From NCBI GenBank assembly GCA_944327275.1, contig CALVHB010000040.1, positions 1-64,000 on the forward strand: a stretch of 64,000 nucleotides of DNA. Direction: 5' to 3'. Source of the DNA: Candidatus Gastranaerophilales bacterium (lineage in GTDB: Bacteria > Cyanobacteriota > Vampirovibrionia > Gastranaerophilales > Gastranaerophilaceae). The notes under the pieces are model-generated. The model was not told the origin of the DNA. It searched no databases and saw nothing but the letters and a program-made list of their open reading frames with translations. Each line of letters begins with the position of its first letter. Within the stretch, counting starts at the first letter, position 1. Below, piece by piece: positions 53,260 through 62,443 of this stretch. A program made the position numbers and the translations under genes.

Positions 53260-54291
53260 ATGGCAGAAAAATATTCTTATGCGGGAGCTATTCATATTCA
53301 TTCAAAATTTTCTGATGGTACAGGAGATGTTTTTGAGATATCAAAAGCTGCCAAAAATGCCGGACTTAAATGGATTATAATAACAGACCATGATTGTATG
53401 GACATTGAAGAAGGTATTTTTAATGAAGTATATGTGATTAAGGGAGAAGAAATTTCTCCAAAGGTATCAAATCATTATCTTGCTTTTGGAATTAATAATG
53501 TAATCCCTTCTGATATTGCCCCTTGTGATTATATTGATTCCGTTAGAGAAAATGGTGGTTTTGGCTTTGTTGCGCATCCGGATGAATCTGAGAAACGGAA
53601 AAATAGTGCAAGACCAATAAGGTGGGAAGATAAATCTTTAATGCCTGATGGGATTGAAATTTGGAATTGGTTTTCTGATTGGGCTGACCATTATGATGAT
53701 TCGAGTATATTTAGTGTAGCCTATTCTTATATTTTTAGGCATAATCTCGTAAAAGGTCCGAAAAATGAAACTATTCATTGGTGGGATAATCTGAATAACA
53801 AATCTGACAGGGATATAGTTCCTGCAATATGTGGAGTCGATGCTCATGCTCTTAGGATTTCTAAATATATTTTACCTGTAACGGTTTTTCCCTATATTTC
53901 GTCATTTAAAACTTTAACAAATATTTTGTATTTACCTGAGCAACTTCCAATGGATTTTGTTGAGGCGAAAAAATTAATTTTAGATGCAATAAAATCTGGT
54001 AATAACCTAATAATAAACAGACATATTTCTGCAGCTATTCCAGATATTTTTGTTTCAAATAGTTTAGGTGACTTTTATTGTGGAGATACTCTCAAGAAAG
54101 ATGATACTACGTTTTTAAATATAAAAACTATAAAAGGTGCGGAATTTAAAATATTTTTGAATGGTAAAATTTACGATATACCGCCAAAAGAGGGTAATTC
54201 CTACAAACTTGAGAAAGTTGGGAAATATCGGGTGGAAATTTATTTAAAAGGCAGGCCATGGGTTTTCTCAAATCCCATTATTGTATCTTAA
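53260..54291 (+). CDS. PHP-domain metal-dependent phosphoesterase-like protein
   Basis: 343 residues. The first ~210 form a PHP domain: HIHSKFSDGTG (His12, His14), ITDHDCMDIEE, EEISPKVSNHYLAFG, FVAHPDE and CGVDAHALRISK supply the metal ligands. The last ~120 residues are beta-rich (TIKGAEFKIFLNGKIYDIPP) and may be a small C-terminal beta domain. PHP proteins hydrolyse phosphoesters, including nucleotides and sugar phosphates. It begins 3 bases after the COG3580 gene and is 21 bases from the next, so it is part of a single transcript. Confidence 0.8.
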   Translation: MAEKYSYAGAIHIHSKFSDGTGDVFEISKAAKNAGLKWIIITDHDCMDIEEGIFNEVYVIKGEEISPKVSNHYLAFGINNVIPSDIAPCDYIDSVRENGGFGFVAHPDESEKRKNSARPIRWEDKSLMPDGIEIWNWFSDWADHYDDSSIFSVAYSYIFRHNLVKGPKNETIHWWDNLNNKSDRDIVPAICGVDAHALRISKYILPVTVFPYISSFKTLTNILYLPEQLPMDFVEAKKLILDAIKSGNNLIINRHISAAIPDIFVSNSLGDFYCGDTLKKDDTTFLNIKTIKGAEFKIFLNGKIYDIPPKEGNSYKLEKVGKYRVEIYLKGRPWVFSNPIIVS

Positions 54292-54312
54292 GTTTGTGTT
54301 AGTATTGATATT

Positions 54313-55461
54313 ATGAATAATGCAGAGAGATTAGAACTTAATAAAATGGAAAATAAGATTCCTACCAAGGAGCGTATAATCGCTTGGCCAAGAATGGGTA
54401 GAATTGATATACCTTTGAAGGCTCTGTTGGTATCTCTTGGGGCAAAAGTTGTTATTCCTCCCCCAAACAGTAATGAAGCATTGGAACTTGGAGTTAAAAA
54501 CAGCATTGAGGGAATATGTCTTCCATATAAGTTAAATCTTGCTAATTATATAATGGCTCTTGAAAAGGGCGCAAATACTCTAATGATGTTTCAAGCACCT
54601 GGCTCTTGTAGGTTAGGTAATTATACAAAGATGGCTCAAAAAACTCTTAAATCAATGGGATATGAGTTTGATATGGTTATTTTTGATATGTATAAAAGCA
54701 AGATGAAACAAACATTGCAGGCTTTTTGGCATGTAACTCATTGTATTAATCCTTGGCGTTATTACAAAGGATTTAGTCTGGGATTTAATAAGTTTTTTGC
54801 AATAGATACGGCTGAAAGACTTTTATTTTATACAAGACCAAGAGAATTACATAAAGGTGATGCTGAAAAGTGTTATGAAAAATGGTTGAAAATTACTGAT
54901 GAAACAAATTCTGTGATTGGTGCTAAAAGACTAAAGAAACAGATAATAAAAGATTTTAAAAAAATTCCTATAGATAAAGATAAAAAAGTTCCGATTATAT
55001 ATTTGATAGGAGAATTTTTTGTTCTTCTGGATCCTTACACTAACCAAAATATAGAAAAAGAATTGGGTGAAATGGGAGTCGAAGTACAAAGACAAATTAT
55101 GTTTGGAGATTGGCTTGAACACGTTTTAAAACCATCTTTATTTTATCGTAAAGAGTCTCATAGAGAAAGATCTGTACGTTATGCATCTGATTATATGAAA
55201 AGAGCGATCGGTGGTGAGTGTATTGAAACTGTTGGGGATACGGTTTATGCAGCAAAACATGGAGTTGATGGCGTAATTCATATTTCTCCATTTTCATGTA
55301 TGCCTGAAATTGTAGCTCAAAATATATTGCCAAAAGTCGGTAGAAATGAAGATATTCCTATAATGTCATTAGTTCTTGACGAACAGACAGGTAAGGCTGG
55401 ATATATTACAAGAATAGAAGCTTTTGTAGATTTAGTTAAAAGGAAAAAGTTAAAAAAATAA
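54313..55461 (+). CDS. COG3581-type iron-sulfur protein (2-hydroxyacyl-CoA dehydratase related)
   Basis: 382 residues. Cys motifs SIEGICLPYKLNLANY, APGSCRLGNY and SPFSCMPE, plus C-terminal DEQTGKAGYITRIEAFVD, identify it as the partner of the COG3580 protein; the two are paralogous in their C-terminal halves. Conserved Cys residues probably hold a [4Fe-4S] or double-cubane cluster. A TGT-TAGTAT box just upstream (54300-54305) could give a nearly leaderless transcript, but readthrough from the PHP gene is also possible. Terminator-like hairpin at 55480. Confidence 0.8.
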   Translation: MNNAERLELNKMENKIPTKERIIAWPRMGRIDIPLKALLVSLGAKVVIPPPNSNEALELGVKNSIEGICLPYKLNLANYIMALEKGANTLMMFQAPGSCRLGNYTKMAQKTLKSMGYEFDMVIFDMYKSKMKQTLQAFWHVTHCINPWRYYKGFSLGFNKFFAIDTAERLLFYTRPRELHKGDAEKCYEKWLKITDETNSVIGAKRLKKQIIKDFKKIPIDKDKKVPIIYLIGEFFVLLDPYTNQNIEKELGEMGVEVQRQIMFGDWLEHVLKPSLFYRKESHRERSVRYASDYMKRAIGGECIETVGDTVYAAKHGVDGVIHISPFSCMPEIVAQNILPKVGRNEDIPIMSLVLDEQTGKAGYITRIEAFVDLVKRKKLKK

Positions 55462-55479
55462 ATTGTAAAGTTATAATAC

Positions 55480-55506
55480 TTTAATTAGCCAATTGGTTAA
55501 TTTTTC
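55480..55506 (+). terminator. terminator-like hairpin
   Basis: TTAATTAGCC, AATT, GGTTAAT arms followed by a T run, 20 bases after the COG3581 gene. Confidence 0.5.
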
Positions 55507-55583
55507 TTGATATGTATTTGTATTCATGTTAGTTTCATGAGGAGTTAAGTTAAATTAATAAATCTAGGAGTAGGAATTTTAGG

Positions 55584-56639
55584 ATGGTTACAGAATCAAG
55601 AAACAAAATGACTTTTGAACGTTTGAAGTATTATCGTCACTTAGGCGGTGGAGCTTTGGAATGTATAGCGAGTCGTTTATCAAAAACCCCAAAACCTTTG
55701 TGTTTTTCATTAATGGTTACAAGTAAATGTAATTGTGACTGTGATTTTTGTTATTGGAAATCTAAAAAAGGTAATGATGATATGCCGACTGATGAAATTG
55801 TAAGATTGCTTACAGAAGCAGGGCAGATCGGATATATGGACAGTATTTTATGGGGTGGCGAACCTTTATTAAGAGAAGATTTTGCTCAGATATGTAAAGC
55901 TTCTCAAGATGCTGGTTTGTATACAAAAATAGCAACAAATGGTTGGTTTTTGGAAACAAATCCTGATTTTGCAAAATATACAGACTTAATGTTTGTATCA
56001 CTAGATGCTATTGGCAAAGCTCATGATGATATAAGACATATGCCGGGTATTTGTGACAAAGTTATGTCAGGGATTGAGTATCATAAAATACATTCTCCAA
56101 AAATGAGAATTTATGTGTGTTGTACAGTATCTACTCAGACTAATTTTGAACAAATTAAAGAAGTGGCTCAGTACTGTAAAGATGCTGATATTTTACTTTA
56201 CTTTACAGTTAATAAAGCTGCATCAAGACCAGAAGAAGCTCAAAATGTTGTGGAAACAGAACTAGAAAATGAGCAATTGGCTGATATGTTCATAAAAATA
56301 AAAGAATTAAAGAAAAATGGTTATCCAATAAGAAATTCATATTACTTTATGGATTACATTATCAATAAAAAAACATATTATGAGTGTCATTGGCCAAGGA
56401 TAGCTACAGTAATCTATTCAAATGGCGATATGTTGAGATGCTATGATAGAAAGCCTTTTATAAGCGTGAGAAACAGACCGTTAAAAGATGTTATTAAAGA
56501 TCCTTTGTTTATCGAAACCGTAAATAAATGTAAGGACTGTAAACTCGCTTGTGTTGGGAACTATGCACTTGATGCTTCAGGGCTATGGAAGTTGGAATGG
56601 CCTGCAATTAAGTCTTTAATGGAAATTGCAATTACATAG
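55584..56639 (+). CDS. radical SAM protein with C-terminal SPASM-like region
   Basis: 351 residues. The [4Fe-4S]-SAM motif is C49-x3-C53-x2-C56 (KCNCDCDFCYW, with an extra Cys51). The SAM-binding GGEP (WGGEPLLRED) follows. In the C-terminal third Cys residues in YECHWPR, MLRCYDRK and NKCKDCKLACVGNYA suggest a SPASM/Twitch auxiliary cluster. Such enzymes modify peptides or sugars by radical chemistry; no substrate gene is evident. Shine-Dalgarno TAGGAG. It lies between the iron-sulfur cluster and the polysaccharide export gene. Confidence 0.85.
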   Translation: MVTESRNKMTFERLKYYRHLGGGALECIASRLSKTPKPLCFSLMVTSKCNCDCDFCYWKSKKGNDDMPTDEIVRLLTEAGQIGYMDSILWGGEPLLREDFAQICKASQDAGLYTKIATNGWFLETNPDFAKYTDLMFVSLDAIGKAHDDIRHMPGICDKVMSGIEYHKIHSPKMRIYVCCTVSTQTNFEQIKEVAQYCKDADILLYFTVNKAASRPEEAQNVVETELENEQLADMFIKIKELKKNGYPIRNSYYFMDYIINKKTYYECHWPRIATVIYSNGDMLRCYDRKPFISVRNRPLKDVIKDPLFIETVNKCKDCKLACVGNYALDASGLWKLEWPAIKSLMEIAIT

Positions 56640-56683
56640 TAAATTAACTGAGTTGAATTTTATTTTAATAGTAAAGGGATGAT

Positions 56684-59248
56684 ATGAAAAAAATAATTGC
56701 TTCAATACTTGTAGTTACTTTCTGTTCTCAATCAGTATTCTGTGCGACAGTTCAAGGAAGTATTCAGCAACCAAATCAGCAAGGTATGCAAAATTCTAAA
56801 TTGAATACTCAATATAATTCTGGTGCATACACTAATTTGAATTATACAAATACAAACAATTATTCTCAAGGACACAATCAATATGGATATCAAGGTACTT
56901 CTATGAATGAGGAAGTTCGATTAAATCCTAACGCATTTAGTAATAATTATCAGACCGCGCAAGAGATGAACCCTGTTATGGGAGAATTAAGTCCTATTGA
57001 AAAGTTGTTTAATGGCAAAGAAGTTGAAGTCTCAGGAAAAGTTTTGCAACAAGTTGGATATGATTTATTTGGAACAACAACTTCTTCTGTTAACGGCACT
57101 GCCGGTAAATTTGATAATAACTATAAATTAAGTATTGGTGAAAAAGTAAATGTGTATTTGTATGGTGATTCAGTTGATGTAATGGCTATTTCAGGTGCAA
57201 ATCTGCTTAATCCGACTACAAGGACAGAGGTTGACTCAAAAGGATTCTTATTTGTTCAAGGTTTAGGGCTTGTAAAAGCTGAGAACAGAACAATTAGTGA
57301 AGTAGAAAATGAAGTTAACAGGCTGGCAAACCAAAAATATAAAAGTATGAAAGTTAAATTGACTGTTGCTACAGGTCAAGAGTTTTCAGTATTTGTATAC
57401 GGTCAGGTTACAAGACCCGGAAAGATTTTAGTTGGAAATAACTCTTCTGTTTTAGACGCGTTGAATGCTGCAGGAGGGGTAAAAAAGACTGGTACTTTAA
57501 GAAATATAACTTATACTTCAAACGGAAAATCAAAAAATGTTGATGTGTATAAAGCACTGTTTTTAGGTAATGATGAGGGGATAATTCTTCGCCCTAATGA
57601 CAAAATTTTTGTAGGAAAAATTGGGGAAGTTGTTGCTTTGAAAAATGGTGTTACAGTTCCTGGTATATATGAAATTAAATCCGGAGAAGACTTGCAAAAA
57701 GTTGTGTCATATGCAGGAGGTCTTTTACCTGCAACACAAGTGAGTGAGGTAACTTTAATCGGGTACAATGCATCTTCTAAACAAAAAACAGCTGAAAATA
57801 TAGCTTGGAAGGATGCAAAAACTACAAAATTGCACAGTGGAGATTCTGTAGAGTTTAGAGAATTATACAATATGGCAGAAAACGTTGTAACAATTCAAGG
57901 TAATGTAAAACACCCTTCAACATATGCTTATAAAGAAGGGATGCGTTTGTCTGATATTTTGAAAAGTGAAGATGAACTTCTTGAAGAAACTTTCATAAAT
58001 CAAGCAGTTATTCGAAGAATTTCTGGCAAAGATAATACTATAGAAACTATACCTGTGTTTTTGAAAGAATTTTTCGCAGGTATGAATGACCCTGTGTTGC
58101 AACCTAGAGATATAATTAATGTTTATAAAAGTACAAATTCTCAATTTGTAGATGTTTATGGTTGTATAAATATTCCAAAACATTTGACCTATACTGATAA
58201 AATGACATTAAATGATGTCATGACTGATATTCAGTTTTTAGAGTCTGATGTAGATAGTAAGAGTTCAGAGCAGACAAATGAGCCTGAAGTTTCGTACAAA
58301 GGTTCCGTTGAGGAAAATGATGTACAACTTGCAGCAACTACAGCAAATTCAAATAAATTGATTCCTGCAGAAAATGTAGCTGTTGAGATTACAAATTTTG
58401 ATGGAAATACTCAGGTGTACTACTTATATGATATTATGATTAATTCTGATAGAATTAAATCTATTCAGATAATGCCTGACGATAAAATTTTCTTCAGAAC
58501 TTTGCGTGGAAATGAAATTATGAAGACAGTTAAAGTGTCTGGTTTTGTTAAAAAACCAGGAACTTATACTTTCGTTGAAGGCAAAAGATTGGTTGATATG
58601 ATTAATCTTGCAGGAGGTTTGACAAATGAAGCTGATTTGCGCGGTTTAGTTTTCAAAAGAACAAATTTGCAAGGTAAACAAGTTGAGTTGGCTCATAAAA
58701 ACAATGAACGTGACATAAAGTTAATTGAAGGTAGAATGGCAAGTGCATATAAACCTTCTGTAGGTGATCAAGAGTCAAAAATGCAAATGCTTGAAATGTT
58801 GAAAGCTGATGATTTAACTCTAGCTACCAAGTATAATGGTCAGATTGCATTGAATATTAAAAGTAATGATTTGAACAAAGTATCTGAGTTAGATAATATT
58901 GAAGTTCAAGATGGTGATGATATTTATATTCCAAGAACTTCAAATCATGTTAGCGTAATTGGTGAGGTATACAACGAACAGTCATTTGTTTTCAAAAAAG
59001 GTGCAAATGCAAGATATTATATAAAAGAAGTTGGAGGATATACTCCAAATGCAAACAAATTTAGACTGTACAAGGTATCTGTAAACGGTCGTGCTGAAAA
59101 AATCGGAAACAACAGCAATATCGAACCTGGAGATACAATAGTTGTTCCAAGAAGAATTGCAGGTAATGACTGGATTACTCCTGTGTGCGATACTCTTAAA
59201 GGCATAGCATCAATTATTGTTATGGCATTTGCTATTAATAAATGGTAA
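56684..59248 (+). CDS. Wza-like polysaccharide export protein with multiple SLBB domains
   Basis: 854 residues, more than twice the length of Wza. Signal peptide (KKIIASILVVTFCSQSVFCA), an Asn/Gln-rich spacer, Poly_export domain (YKLSIGEKVNVYLYGD near 155-170, SKGFLFVQGLGLVKAE), then several SLBB repeats (SVFVYGQVTRPGKI, VALKNGVTVPGIYEIKSGED, VTIQGNVKHPSTYAYKEG, VSGFVKKPGTYTFVEGKRL, VIGEVYNEQSFVFKKG) and a short C-terminal hydrophobic helix (GIASIIVMAFAINKW). It should form the periplasmic and outer-membrane channel for a polysaccharide. Convergent with the lipid kinase gene, 2 bases apart. Confidence 0.9.
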   Translation: MKKIIASILVVTFCSQSVFCATVQGSIQQPNQQGMQNSKLNTQYNSGAYTNLNYTNTNNYSQGHNQYGYQGTSMNEEVRLNPNAFSNNYQTAQEMNPVMGELSPIEKLFNGKEVEVSGKVLQQVGYDLFGTTTSSVNGTAGKFDNNYKLSIGEKVNVYLYGDSVDVMAISGANLLNPTTRTEVDSKGFLFVQGLGLVKAENRTISEVENEVNRLANQKYKSMKVKLTVATGQEFSVFVYGQVTRPGKILVGNNSSVLDALNAAGGVKKTGTLRNITYTSNGKSKNVDVYKALFLGNDEGIILRPNDKIFVGKIGEVVALKNGVTVPGIYEIKSGEDLQKVVSYAGGLLPATQVSEVTLIGYNASSKQKTAENIAWKDAKTTKLHSGDSVEFRELYNMAENVVTIQGNVKHPSTYAYKEGMRLSDILKSEDELLEETFINQAVIRRISGKDNTIETIPVFLKEFFAGMNDPVLQPRDIINVYKSTNSQFVDVYGCINIPKHLTYTDKMTLNDVMTDIQFLESDVDSKSSEQTNEPEVSYKGSVEENDVQLAATTANSNKLIPAENVAVEITNFDGNTQVYYLYDIMINSDRIKSIQIMPDDKIFFRTLRGNEIMKTVKVSGFVKKPGTYTFVEGKRLVDMINLAGGLTNEADLRGLVFKRTNLQGKQVELAHKNNERDIKLIEGRMASAYKPSVGDQESKMQMLEMLKADDLTLATKYNGQIALNIKSNDLNKVSELDNIEVQDGDDIYIPRTSNHVSVIGEVYNEQSFVFKKGANARYYIKEVGGYTPNANKFRLYKVSVNGRAEKIGNNSNIEPGDTIVVPRRIAGNDWITPVCDTLKGIASIIVMAFAINKW

Positions 59249-59250
59249 TA

Positions 59251-60108
59251 TTAATTGCTGAAAATTTTAATTGATTTAGGGACGATATCTATTTTGATAT
59301 CGTCTTTAAATTTGTGTTTTTCGCCATCTATGTGTCCTGTTAAAATTTCGTTTTTTATGGTTAGTGAATTTGTTTGGAAATACATTGCTTTTGAATTTGA
59401 GTTTTTATAGTTGAAAATTATCCCTAAAAATTCTAAGAAAAATAGAATTGGGTTTTTAACTTTTAAAATAAAAACATCCATTTTAGAGTCGTCAAGTTTG
59501 CAATTTTTAGATATTGAAAAGATGTTTTTATACATATTTCCGGCATTTGCGACTATTATACAAGTTGCTATTATTGAGATTTTTTTATCTTCAAATAAGA
59601 TATTATATTTTTTTTGTTTTAATCTGAGTGCAAATAAAATTCCTGCCATAAAATATGCAAAATATCCAAACTTATTTTTTAACGATTGTGGAGTTTTACA
59701 AATTATATCTGAGTCATAGCCGAGTCCTATTCTTAGTGCTGAATATTTGTCGTTAATTTTTAACATATCAATAGTTTTAATTTTATTATTTTTTATTATC
59801 TCTAAGGCTTTTTCAGTTTTTGTTGGAATGTTTAATTTCGCAGCAAGGAGGTTTGCAGTTCCGCATGGGATTATTCCTAAAACGATTCCCGTATTTGCGA
59901 TATATGGTATAATTTTATTTATAGTTCCGTCTCCGCCAATCGCAAATACAGTGTCAAAATCCTTAAAATTAATCTCATTTAATTCATCTATACTTATGCT
60001 TTTAAATCTGCAGTTAATTTTTAACAAAAATTTGAGAACTGTTTTTTTGTATTTTACAGCTTTTTTTCTTCCGGCATTAGGATTGTTTATAACTAAGACT
60101 TTTTGCAT
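59251..60108 (-). CDS. diacylglycerol kinase-family lipid kinase
   Basis: 285 residues. NNPNAGRKKA, the ATP/lipid loop IGGDGTINKII, and IPCGTANLLAAKL identify the DagK/YegS group that phosphorylates diacylglycerol or sphingolipid-type substrates. Length is normal and the C-terminal beta domain (LDDSKMDVFILKVKN) is present. No Shine-Dalgarno; an AATAAT box with TGT extension would place +1 on the ATG. Confidence 0.9.
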   Translation of the reverse strand: MQKVLVINNPNAGRKKAVKYKKTVLKFLLKINCRFKSISIDELNEINFKDFDTVFAIGGDGTINKIIPYIANTGIVLGIIPCGTANLLAAKLNIPTKTEKALEIIKNNKIKTIDMLKINDKYSALRIGLGYDSDIICKTPQSLKNKFGYFAYFMAGILFALRLKQKKYNILFEDKKISIIATCIIVANAGNMYKNIFSISKNCKLDDSKMDVFILKVKNPILFFLEFLGIIFNYKNSNSKAMYFQTNSLTIKNEILTGHIDGEKHKFKDDIKIDIVPKSIKIFSN

Positions 60109-60114
60109 AAGTCG

Positions 60115-60123
60115 ATTATTACA
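60115..60123 (-). promoter_or_regulatory. extended -10, leaderless start of lipid kinase
   Basis: Minus strand TGT-AATAAT, six bases, ATG at 60108. The hexamer is weaker than the others in this series. Confidence 0.45.
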
Positions 60124-60210
60124 TGTTTAATAAAAGTTAGCAACCTGTCTATAATTTTAGTAATAATTATTATGTTTGGAGTATAATTATCTAATAATAA
60201 GGAGTATGTA

Positions 60211-61728
60211 ATGAGAGTAGAAAAACAATCAACAGTATGGCAATCAAACTCTATGGGAAGATTTGATAAGCTAAAGTTAAAAATTAATGACTTTGCAATA
60301 GATATGTTACTTAACTATTTAGGGCATAATTTTAGTAAAGAAAAATTGATAAATCTTGCAAAGATTTTTGAAAAAATAGCAGGTTCAAAAGGTGGAATAA
60401 ATCACGCGAAAAGAATGCAATGGCTTTTTGAATCTGAGCATCCGCATTTATATTGGTGGAAAAAAATTCTAACAGAACTTGATCCAAATTGTAGAAATAA
60501 GTGGATAAAAAATTTCTTTGTTAACGGATATTATGGAGATAATTTAAGAAAGCGTTCTGAGTTTAATGAAAAGAATGGTTTCTTTCCTCCAACTGTATTG
60601 CTTGCAAGTATAACAAAACGCTGCAATTTTAATTGCAAGGGTTGTTGGGCGCATGAATATGATGTTAAAGAAGATTTGACAAAAGAAAAATGGCGTGAAA
60701 TTTTTACCGAAGCTCGTGATGTTATGGGTATCCATATTATCCCTGTAGTCGGAGGTGAGCCTTTTGCAAGAAAAGAGTTTTTGGAATTAGCAGAAGAATT
60801 TAATGATTGTACATTTATAACTTTTACAAATGGTTCTTTAATTACTGAAAAAACTGTAGAAAAGCTCAAAAAACTTGGTAACGTTCAGCCTATGTTTTCA
60901 CTTGGAGGCTTAAAAGAAAATACAGATGCAATCCGTGGTGAAGGTTGTTTTGATATGGTTATGCAAAAAATGGATATGCTTAAAAAAGCAGGGATATTTT
61001 TTGGAGCAAGTATTACAGCAACAAGTCAAAATTGTGATGAGGTTACATCTGATGAATTCATGAAAATGCTGTCAGACAAAGGAGTTTTGTGGGCATGGTT
61101 TTTCCATTATGTTCCTGTTGGGGATAGTCCAGATGTAAGTATGGTACCAAATGCACAGCAAAGACAAAAAATATTGAAAGCTGTTTATAACGCAAGAAAT
61201 ACATTACCAATGATGACAGTTGATTTCTGGGGTGATGGCCCTGAGATGATGGGATGTATTGCAGGAGGTAGACAATATGTACACGTAAATCCACGAGGAG
61301 ATGTTGAACCTTGTACATTTGTTCATTTAGCTACACATAATTTAAAAGACTGTACTTTGACGGAAGCTCTTGCAGCTCCATTTATGCGTGCAATAAGGGA
61401 TGGTATACCTTATGAAGATGGCAATATGTTGAGACCTTGTATGATTGTAGATAGACCTGAAGTACTTCGTAAGTATTATGAAGAATTTAAGCCTTATGAA
61501 ACTCATGAAAATGCTGCAGCATACTTGACTAATCCTGAAATTACATCAAAGATTGATAAATATTCACAAGATGTTAAAGAAATTCTTGATGAAGACTGGA
61601 GAAATAATCTTTGGATGACAATATTCCCTCTAGAGGGTGAATATTATATTGATAGAGATCATTTTTGCTCAAAGGAGCCTCCTGTAAAAAATAAATGTTC
61701 AGGAAATTGCTCTTGTTGTGGGAAATAA
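60211..61728 (+). CDS. radical SAM protein with Cys-rich tail
   Basis: 505 residues. Radical SAM motif CNFNCKGC (CxxxCxxC, about residues 137-144) and VVGGEPFARKEF. A second Cys set MGCIAGGRQYVH, VEPCTFVH and LRPCMIVD fits a SPASM-like cluster. The protein ends in FCSKEPPVKNKCSGNCSCCGK, a short Cys-rich tail. N-terminal ~120 residues are helical and unrelated to radical SAM. The substrate is unknown; the following gene is a PAP2 phosphatase one base away, suggesting lipid or glycan chemistry. Shine-Dalgarno AAGGAG. Confidence 0.85.
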   Translation: MRVEKQSTVWQSNSMGRFDKLKLKINDFAIDMLLNYLGHNFSKEKLINLAKIFEKIAGSKGGINHAKRMQWLFESEHPHLYWWKKILTELDPNCRNKWIKNFFVNGYYGDNLRKRSEFNEKNGFFPPTVLLASITKRCNFNCKGCWAHEYDVKEDLTKEKWREIFTEARDVMGIHIIPVVGGEPFARKEFLELAEEFNDCTFITFTNGSLITEKTVEKLKKLGNVQPMFSLGGLKENTDAIRGEGCFDMVMQKMDMLKKAGIFFGASITATSQNCDEVTSDEFMKMLSDKGVLWAWFFHYVPVGDSPDVSMVPNAQQRQKILKAVYNARNTLPMMTVDFWGDGPEMMGCIAGGRQYVHVNPRGDVEPCTFVHLATHNLKDCTLTEALAAPFMRAIRDGIPYEDGNMLRPCMIVDRPEVLRKYYEEFKPYETHENAAAYLTNPEITSKIDKYSQDVKEILDEDWRNNLWMTIFPLEGEYYIDRDHFCSKEPPVKNKCSGNCSCCGK

Positions 61729-61729
61729 T

Positions 61730-62347
61730 ATGAAAAAATTATCATTCTTGTTGATACTTTTTATATTATTATCTATTTGTGTACACTTCTATCCTGCTTT
61801 AACTATGTGGGATAGAAGTGTAATATTCTTTGTACAAGATAAATTGTCTTTTATGCCTTTGTGGATTCCTATGCTTCCTGATTGTATTTTATATACAATT
61901 ATGATAATTGTTCCATTATTGTCATTTGGAATCTTTTTTATTAGGAAAAGACTTTACTATGATTTAGTTTTTTTCTGCTCTATTCCCTTGGTAACATTTC
62001 TATTGAATTGTGTTATTAAACCTTGTTTTAGGCGCGAGAGACCTCCTTTATGGATGCAGATTTCAGAAGTTCATCCTGAAAGTTATAGTTATGTTTCAAG
62101 TCATAGTCTTGTAACTATATGTCTTTGGGGCATGGTGATTTGGTATTTAAATAAATATTGTGAAAATCCTGTTTTACGTAATGTTGGATTTTTAATTTCA
62201 GTGTTATGGATATTGTTTGTAGGATTAAGTAGAATTTGGCTTGGAGTACATAACCCTACAGATGTTTTAGGTGCTTATATATTGGGAGGAATACTACTGT
62301 TATTTTATGTTAAAGTTGTTAAAAGTAAATTAATCAAATCAGTCTAG
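61730..62347 (+). CDS. PAP2-family membrane phosphatase
   Basis: 205 residues, five to six transmembrane segments. PAP2 active-site motifs are KPCFRRERPP, then YVSSHS (a variant of PSGH) and SRIWLGVHNPTDVLGA. Members dephosphorylate lipid pyrophosphates such as undecaprenyl diphosphate, which fits the nearby glycan genes. ATG 61730 lies one base after the stop of the radical SAM gene; a GTG at 61718 is in frame but overlaps it. Confidence 0.9.
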   Translation: MKKLSFLLILFILLSICVHFYPALTMWDRSVIFFVQDKLSFMPLWIPMLPDCILYTIMIIVPLLSFGIFFIRKRLYYDLVFFCSIPLVTFLLNCVIKPCFRRERPPLWMQISEVHPESYSYVSSHSLVTICLWGMVIWYLNKYCENPVLRNVGFLISVLWILFVGLSRIWLGVHNPTDVLGAYILGGILLLFYVKVVKSKLIKSV

Positions 62348-62352
62348 TGTTA

Positions 62353-62374
62353 TTCCAAATTTACTGGTTTGGAA
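62353..62374 (+). terminator. terminator-like hairpin
   Basis: TTCCAAA, 8-base loop, TTTGGAA, then TTTT. It lies 6 bases after the PAP2 gene. Confidence 0.4.
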
Positions 62375-62443
62375 ATTTTAGCCAAATAGCTATATTTTAT
62401 TTATTTTTGTTGTATTATATATTAGATATAGTTTGGAGTGATG

